Assembly (NCBI GenBank): GCA_951799445.1
Contig: OX637295.1
Span: forward strand, 20,584,001 to 20,648,000
Reading direction: 5' to 3'
Length of the DNA stretch: 64,000 nt
Origin: Pseudisothecium myosuroides
Lineage: Eukaryota > Streptophyta > Bryopsida > Hypnales > Lembophyllaceae
In this document: positions 58,080 to 64,000 of the stretch, one piece after another
How the letters are laid out: the number at the start of each line of letters is the position of its first letter
Position numbering within the stretch: the first letter of the stretch is position 1
Translations under genes and position numbers: made by a program
Notes under the pieces: model-generated
What the model saw: only the letters and a program-made list of their open reading frames with translations
Databases searched by the model: none
Told to the model about the DNA's origin: nothing

Positions 58080-59075
58080 CCAGTTGCAAAGGGGAAGATC
58101 CTCAAAGTTTCGACTGACAGTTTACGAAAAATATAGACACAAAAATGAATGACAAGCAAGATCAATTCTCATATGCTACTTTGTTGCTACGCTCACTTCC
58201 TCTTCCCCAACTACTTTGTAGACTTTGAGTAGAAGTGGCATGGTCTTCATCAACTCCTCGTCATTCTAGGGAACACAACCCACCCTCCAACAACGCGTAA
58301 AACAAGCATGTACAACAACTTCTAAAACTCAAGCGATTCATTAATTTCATGAATACAATCACAAGAAGCAAGAAAAGAGCAATAGCGGAAGTGAAAGCTG
58401 AATAATGATTCTTAGTTGTACAACGGAGACAAGTGCAGGGGGCCAACATCTGGTTAATTCAGCAATAGGTCGTTTTTTAGGGCTTTTTTTTGGACTAGCC
58501 ATGTCCTTCTTGTTGGCCTCATAGCAGAGGTCAAATTTTGGAGGAAAAAGCTAGAGTGGTGATGGTTTGGACACATTTGGTGAAATTTCGTCCAAAATAA
58601 AAGCCCTAGTCCTTTCAAGTGTGACCACTTTGTGGAGACAAAGTTGTTTAATTTGTTGTAGCACTCAAAAAATTAAAAATTAAAACCATGTGTGAACGGA
58701 CAACATTTTCCAGCATCAATGTTCTTTGTCCATATTTTTTAGTTGATTCGATAGAATCCCAATCCTTGAAATGAGGACCCTATTTTTATTCCTCCGCTAT
58801 TGTCTTTTAGCAATGAGTCCTTCCTAAGGCCAAGTGAGAACATTTCCTAAATAATATACATACTTAATTTTCAAATGTACTCTATTAGTATATAATAGCC
58901 ATTAACTGGTAAAAATACTCGGTAAAAACTTAGGCCTTTGTACTTTTGTCAATTTTTGTAGCTTTAAAACTAAATAATTTTAATTAATTTTTTTTTTAAA
59001 ACAAAACTAGTGAGATTTTGAACTATTGTTTCATTCAACTTTTGCTCTATTTTTATCCATTTTTTTAAAAATAAG
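58080..59075. other. Spacer without recognised gene
   Basis: About 58150-58450 is less AT-rich and open on the minus strand for 62 codons, without a domain. Confidence 0.35.
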
Positions 59076-59079
59076 GCCT

Positions 59080-59290
59080 TTTAGGGCCACAACTAGGACA
59101 AATCCGACACAACCATGACAAACCATGGACTTTATCTCCATCAAGAATAAGTAGAAGAACAATCCTCCTCCTCATGCAAACAGAGCCTATACAACATGGG
59201 GAGCCCCCATCTAAGCAATATCAACAAAGGGAATTGAACTGGGAACATCATGGATTCCATCGAAAGTCCCTATCACCTGACCATCATCCG
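59080..59290 (-). mobile_element. Candidate tRNA-derived SINE
   Basis: On the minus strand an A-box-like TGGTCAGGTGA (59273-59283) is followed 42 nt later by a B-box-like CAGTTCAATTCC (59230-59241), the spacing of a tRNA promoter. An unrelated body and a T/A-rich end follow. Boundaries and copy number are unknown. Confidence 0.4.
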
Positions 59291-59299
59291 AGGTAGTTC

Positions 59300-59945
59300 T
59301 AGGTCATTTTAGACTAATTTCATCCAATTTTAATTTAACTATCATTCAAAGTTTACACTAATTTGGTCAAATCCATCCCAAATTATCCAAATTAACGCAA
59401 AGGGGTCTTGCATACAATTCAATCTCTCGCATTAGTTGAAGTTCCTTGTGATGGCTCTAATTCGCCAGGTGGCATTGACATGCCACGCATGAATTGCGGG
59501 GAAGACACGTCAGCCCTAAAAAGGCCCGCCTGACCCCGAAGCGAAACCTCTGTCCCAAGTTAGGGTCTTGGGGTCGCCCCCAAGGAAGCTCCCTTTCTCA
59601 TTGCTCTTGCTTCGCAGCCACGCCTCGTCTGTTTCTCCGTATCTCCCTCAAATTCGCTGCTATAGAATCTAGAAATTTCTCTTGTCCGTTACTTCCGAGA
59701 TAGAGAAACAAGACTGCGAAACCGGATTTAAACCGGTGTGTCTTTTCCTGCAGTTTGTGGGCTTGATTTGAGTGAAAAATCGTTGAATTTGCTTCCGCCT
59801 ACTTCTCGGACCTTGCAATTGAGGGAGAAACCGTTTCGAAGAGGGGTTCTGTTGACTCGATTGCGGAATTTTGGAGTGGAGGGGAAGAATTTTGGAGAAT
59901 TTTGAGAAATTTGCGAATTTTGTGTTTTAGGGTTGTGGAGAGAGG
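59300..59945 (+). promoter_or_regulatory. Promoter and leader region of the REI1-like gene
   Basis: GC rises from about 59460. A short palindrome GTGGCA-TTGACA-TGCCAC lies near 59470. No clear TATA box. No competing coding frame with a domain. Confidence 0.4.
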
Positions 59946-61403
59946 ATGAGAGGACTTGCGTGTAATGCGTGTAACGAGGAGTTTCCGAACGAGGAGGTGC
60001 AGAAGCAGCACTACAAGACCGAATGGCACCGCTATAACCTGCGTCGGAAAGTGGCGGGCGTTCCTGGGGTGACGGAGGCGCTCTTCAACTTGCGAATCGA
60101 GGCGTTGGAAGCGGAGAAGAAGAAGAAAGAGGGAGAGCGGTTGTTGTACAAGTGCGCGCTTTGCAACAAGGAGTACACCACCGAGAAAGCGCACGCGAAT
60201 CATTTGCAGTCGAAGCTACATGTCACGCGCGCTGCTGCCGCGGATGCCCCCGCCGATGCAGGTATTGCTAATTGAGTTCTTGTGCAACTATCGTTTGAAT
60301 TTGAGTAATTGGACTGATCGAATTGGCAGTATGAGGATTTAGGGTGATGGTATGATTAGTGCAATTCGTTGTATATTTGCGACCGAATTTGGACTAGGGC
60401 TTGAGAGTTCTGCTGATTTATTTGAATTAGGTCAAGTGGAAACTGATTGCGATTGTGGCATTGTTTGCACACAGGTGTTGCAGGAACTCGACCAGTTCCT
60501 CAGCGAGCGCCTTCTGTTTCTGAGAAGGCGCCGTCCGGCAAGGCGGTCGTGGAGGATGACGAGGACAGCGACGACGAGTGGGAGGAAGTGGACGGAGCGG
60601 ATATGGATGCGGATGCGGACGAGGACGAGGACGGTGACACAGTGACGGAGATGGAGGAGGCCGGTCCGAGTGACGACGATCCTCTCCGCGGCCATTGGGA
60701 ACCCAGCGACTGTCTGTTCTGCGGCAAGTCGCACAACGACTTCGACGCCTGCATCGAGCACATGCACCGCGACCACGGCTTCTTCATCCCCGACGCCGAG
60801 TTTCTCAAGGATCCCGTGGGGATGCTCACCTACCTGGGGCTCAAGATCACAAAAGGGTTCATGTGCCTGTACTGCGACGAGCGCGGGAAGCAGTTCCACA
60901 GCGTGGAGGCTGTCCGGAAGCACATGGTGAACAAGAGCCACTGCAAGCTCCGGTACGGCGACGGCGAGGGGATCGCGGAGGAGGAACTGGAGGATTTCTA
61001 CGACTTCACCAGCAGTTACAAGACGACCCCAGAAAGCTCATCCCAGACTCTTGCTGTGCACGACGGGGAGAGGCCGTTGGTGTCGTTGGCGAGCGGCGGA
61101 CATGAGCTTGTGATCAAGTCAGGGGATGACGAAGGCTCCAGGAAGAGAGTAGGGTCGCGGGACATGGCTCGCTACTTCAAACAGAGACCAGCTCCCACTG
61201 ATAATCGCAACGGCGTGATGGTGAACGCGTTGGTGGCGCGGTACAGGAGCATGGGACTGGCAACGCAAGAGCAGAAGTGGCGATTAAGGAACAAGCCGGA
61301 GGAGCAGCAGCGGAAAGCCTCCCAGAGAGCGGAGTACATTCGGTCGAAGATTGCTCTGAAGAACAATGTGATCCGAAACCTTCCTAGGAACTGTGAGTAT
61401 TAG
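59946..61403 (+). CDS. REIL: REI1/ZNF622-type zinc finger, cytoplasmic 60S ribosome biogenesis factor
   Basis: Two exons, 59946-60261 and 60475-61403, phase 1, give 414 residues, close to the roughly 400 of plant REIL proteins. Four C2H2 fingers: C6/C9/H22/H28, C70/C73/H86/H92, C185/C188/H201/H206 and C236/C239/H255/H261. A strongly acidic stretch (residues 131-174) separates fingers two and three, as in the family. The C-terminal block from RDMARYFKQRP to ALKNNVIRN is the conserved REI1 tail. Yeast Rei1 works with Jjj1 and Arx1 on late cytoplasmic 60S particles and inspects the peptide exit tunnel; plant REIL proteins are linked to cold acclimation. Start is the first ATG, immediately before finger one. 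Confidence 0.94.
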
Positions 61404-62013
61404 AGAATGCAGCCAAACATGGCCAACAAGACGAGATTACGGTTTCGGAACGTGCAAGACTTGGTGTCCTCAGAATTCATCAGTGCATGCTACAATTGGA
61501 CTGTATGGATGGCCAAGTGACGTCGATGGCGGAGACTAAAACGAGAGCATGTGGACACCTTATGATGATATCTACTTTGGAACAGTAGTAGATTTTTTGA
61601 GGCTTCTTGTATTTTGTTGAGGTTCTGAAGTTCTTCAGGAAAGAGAGAGTTGCCTGGACGCACACTTGTGATCTAAGGGAGACAGACATTCATTCCTTGA
61701 TCAATATTGGTGAGGAGAATCCATGTGGAAAGTAAGCTTAGTGCAGGTGGCACTAGTTAAAAGACATTTTTTCTATTCCTATATTGTTGTGAATGTAGCT
61801 TTGAAGATCTGATGTAGTGACGTTCAATCGTTTTTTCGCGGACACGATGGATGACAGAGAATTCTTCTGTATACAGTAGGACAGAAGTGCAACTATTCAT
61901 CCTTGAAATTTTGTTGTGAGAAGGGAAGGTCTTATATAGTAGTGTGACTTTCAATAAGTGCTTTTTCAGATTTTTAACTCATTGATTCCTACGGTATCAC
62001 AAAGGATGATGAA
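61404..62013 (+). other. 3' flank of the REI1-like gene with decayed MITE copy
   Basis: From about 61810, CGGACACGATGGATGACAG, AGAATTCTTCTGTATACAG and GTGCAACTATTCATCC match the 0.2-kb piggyBac-like family, but the left end is not clear. No strong poly(A) signal. Confidence 0.45.
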
Positions 62014-62201
62014 CCCTTAAACGTCGATGCAACCATTCTGGGGTTCATTGAATCAAACTGTGTAGGATAGAAATGCAACTATTCATCTTTGGAAGTTGTG
62101 AGAAGGGAAGGTCTTCTATACTAGCTTGACTTCCAATGAACGTTTTTGTAATTTTTTAAGCCAATGATTCACACAGTAATGCAAAAGGATGATTTTGAGG
62201 G
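62014..62201 (+). mobile_element. piggyBac-like short MITE, cluster copy 1
   Basis: CCCTTAAACGTCGATGC at left after TGAA; GAGGG at right, then TTAA (62202-62205). The interior GTAGGATAGAAATGCAACTA is shared with the neighbouring copies. Confidence 0.6.
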
Positions 62202-62246
62202 TTAAGGATGATTTCCACATAGACCAGTTTGTCCTTACAAGGTTAA

Positions 62247-62467
62247 CTTATAAATGATGTCATGGTCATTTTTGGGTTGATGAATGAGAGAGAATCCTTC
62301 TGTATAGGATAGAATTGTAACTACTCATCTTTTGAATTTTGTATGGAAAGGAGGATTATGAACAATAGTTTGACCTCCAGTGAATACTTTTGATTTTTTC
62401 AAAATAGATGATGTCATACAGTATCAAAAGGGATGATTTCCGAGGTCACTAGCCCGGCGTTCAAGGG
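62247..62467 (+). mobile_element. piggyBac-like short MITE, cluster copy 2
   Basis: TTAA (62243-62246) at left, TTAT (62468-62471) at right. Right end inverted CCCTTGAACGCCGGGC. Interior TATAGGATAGAATTGTAACT. Confidence 0.7.
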
Positions 62468-62471
62468 TTAT

Positions 62472-62690
62472 CCCTAGAAGGACAAGGATGACCCTGGAAA
62501 TCATATATTGTGAAACCGTGAGAATCATTAGAATAAAGAAATCCAAAAGTACTCATTGGAAGTCAAGCTATTGCTGATGTTCTTCACTTTCCACAAAAAA
62601 TTCCAAAGATGAATAGTTGTTATTCTATCCTACATAAGAAAATTCCTTCTCATTCATCGGACACTTATTGTCCGCGGTGTCCTTCTTGGG
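62472..62690 (-). mobile_element. piggyBac-like short MITE, cluster copy 3, inverted
   Basis: Shares the TTAT at 62468-62471 with copy 2 and has TTAA at 62691-62694. Ends CCCTAGAAGGACAAGG and, inverted, CCCAAGAAGGACACCG. On the minus strand the interior GTAGGATAGAATAACAACTA matches copy 2. Confidence 0.75.
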
Positions 62691-62694
62691 TTAA

Positions 62695-63017
62695 CCCTTG
62701 AAGGATTGAATGATTTAAAGGATGAATTCATTGTTGATTGTAGAAACAAAGAATGCACCTATTGGTCCAATAATCAAAGCAGTTTTGGTGACTACCTTGG
62801 TCATAGGGTGCATGTTTTAAGTGTTAAAGTGGTCATAGGAAGTGGACCTTGTAGGGTGAAATTTGTGTTTTACAAGGTAATTGTAAAAAAATTGCCACGT
62901 TAATTCTATGTTCTTTGAGTCTCCTAGCTAAATTTGGGGCCTCTAATTCCAAATATGAATTCAGAATTTATCATGGGTGGCAAATAAAAAATACCTGCGG
63001 GTACCCGTTTTTTGGTT
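62695..63017. other. Spacer with repeat H fragment
   Basis: 62700-62830 matches 22330-22450 (GAAACAAAGAATGCACCTAT and CTACCTTGGTCATAGG). It begins CCCTTGAAGGATTG directly after the TTAA, possibly a further piggyBac-like end. Confidence 0.45.
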
Positions 63018-63019
63018 TA

Positions 63020-63209
63020 CGGTAGAACCTCTCTAAGTTGATCCTCTCTAAGTTGATAAACCTCTGTAAATTAATCATGTCAGACGGGTCCCGGACTAGG
63101 CCACATAACAAAGGCTGTGACTAAAAACGACCCTCTCCAAGTCAATAAACCTCTATAAACCAGTCTGTCAGACCGATCCCGGACCGATCAACTTAGAGAG
63201 GTTCTACTG
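63020..63209. mobile_element. Emigrant/pogo-like MITE, 190 bp
   Basis: TA at 63018-63019 and 63210-63211. Left end CGGTAGAACCTCTCTAAGTT and right end inverted CAGTAGAACCTCTCTAAGTT match at 19 of 20. CAGTARAACCTCTNTAA with a TA target is the pattern of the plant Emigrant (pogo/Tc1-mariner) family. Confidence 0.88.
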
Positions 63210-63211
63210 TA

Positions 63212-64000
63212 GTTGGTTGATCAGTTGGGTGAATGTCTATGAAGAGATCAAATGGCGATCACTGCTTCTAGGTCATCCTCGTCGTAGTTCTAGCCTGTCG
63301 TAGACTACCGACTGTACGTGAGGTATACGCCATCTTTGAAACGGCACTACGGCAGTTCAACGAAACTTTGAAATGAGAGAATTACTGCTCGGGGGGGCGG
63401 CGGCGGGCCACTTCCGCCCATCCTCTTCTTTGAATAAGGTTAATAATTTCTCTTCTAATAACATTTTACATCTCATTCGACATGCGTTGAGCTAATTTTT
63501 GACCCTGCTTTGATTCTCTCCAATGTGCTCTAATCTCTAAACATATTACGGAGTACAAGTTTGTGCCCATCCAAACTTTGACGACTTGAGGTGAAGAAAG
63601 TCAATATTTGGACACCTGCCGGATTAGATGTTCAACCACTCTACTAAACATTCCTTCAATCTATGTGTCGGTATTGTCACAGAAGCAATTTCAGACTAAA
63701 TACTTTTGATTAGAATATCCAAGTAACACCTTCTTTGGTGCATTAGAATCCTCTCTCCGTACGAAAAACAAATATCTAATTTGATGATCCAATACTAGGA
63801 AAGATGCTCACCTGCAATTGAAGCTATTTTGGTATCCCTACTGATAGGAGCCTAACTAACGTTTAGCTGCCGATTTTCAGGAGTTGGCTAGCTGCATGTC
63901 AGGCGGTCCAAGTTCGTCGGTTTACAGCAGAAAAGACGAAGGTATAAACCCAGTCATGAAATTGAATGGTTTGCAACTCTCTCTCTCTCTCCCTCTTTCT
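63212..64000. other. Terminal spacer, no gene
   Basis: A GGGGGGGCGGCGGCGGG-like patch near 63390 and a CT run at about 63977-63991. No coding feature. Confidence 0.4.

Noticed and set aside
60432..60941. Minus-strand frame of 169 codons over REI1 exon 2
   Set aside because: Antisense shadow; the plus strand carries four zinc fingers and the conserved C-terminus.

Overview
This is about 64 kb of plant nuclear genome. It holds five spliced or single-exon host genes, all on the plus strand, set in AT-rich DNA packed with small DNA transposons. Three protein types point to a land plant: a germin-like cupin, a plant-type HIG1/hypoxia-responsive protein and a plant O-fucosyltransferase-family protein. 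Stowaway-like and Emigrant-like MITEs agree with this. The species cannot be fixed from sequence alone. GC-rich exons in AT-rich spacers and a piggyBac-type transposon (a superfamily I do not know to be established in seed plants) lean towards a bryophyte, lycophyte or fern, but that is inference.

Layout. Positions 1-7855 are transposon debris. Positions 7859-14621 are a 6.76-kb element flanked by TTAA, with CCCCTAA... ends and a minus-strand piggyBac (DDE) transposase gene broken by one in-frame stop. Positions 14626-24991 are gene-free and carry MITEs, a 176-bp tandem array and a long foldback. Positions 25000-33100 hold a ten-exon O-fucosyltransferase-family gene with several tandem arrays in its leader and introns. 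Positions 33900-40060 are MITE-rich, with a pair of near-perfect hairpins. A two-exon germin-like gene lies at 40533-41804. A single-exon RING gene (45155-45862) sits between two 0.8-kb direct repeats. A three-exon HIG1 gene spans 51635-53637 and a two-exon REI1/ZNF622-type ribosome biogenesis gene spans 59946-61403. The rest is more MITEs.

The main story is the transposon system. The large element shares its TTAA target and its CCCCTAAANGCCC-type ends with several non-autonomous elements of roughly 0.2-0.9 kb. One is in an intron of the fucosyltransferase gene and several lie in a cluster just 3' of the REI1 gene, two of them sharing a single target tetranucleotide. A second, Tc1/mariner-like set (TA target, AGGTAG... 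ends) is also abundant. The large piggyBac element sits in a TTAA made by the end of one of those MITEs plus its TA duplication. The host genes look like unrelated housekeeping or cell-wall functions with no shared pathway: Golgi glycosylation, an apoplastic cupin, ubiquitin ligation, a mitochondrial inner-membrane protein and 60S subunit maturation.
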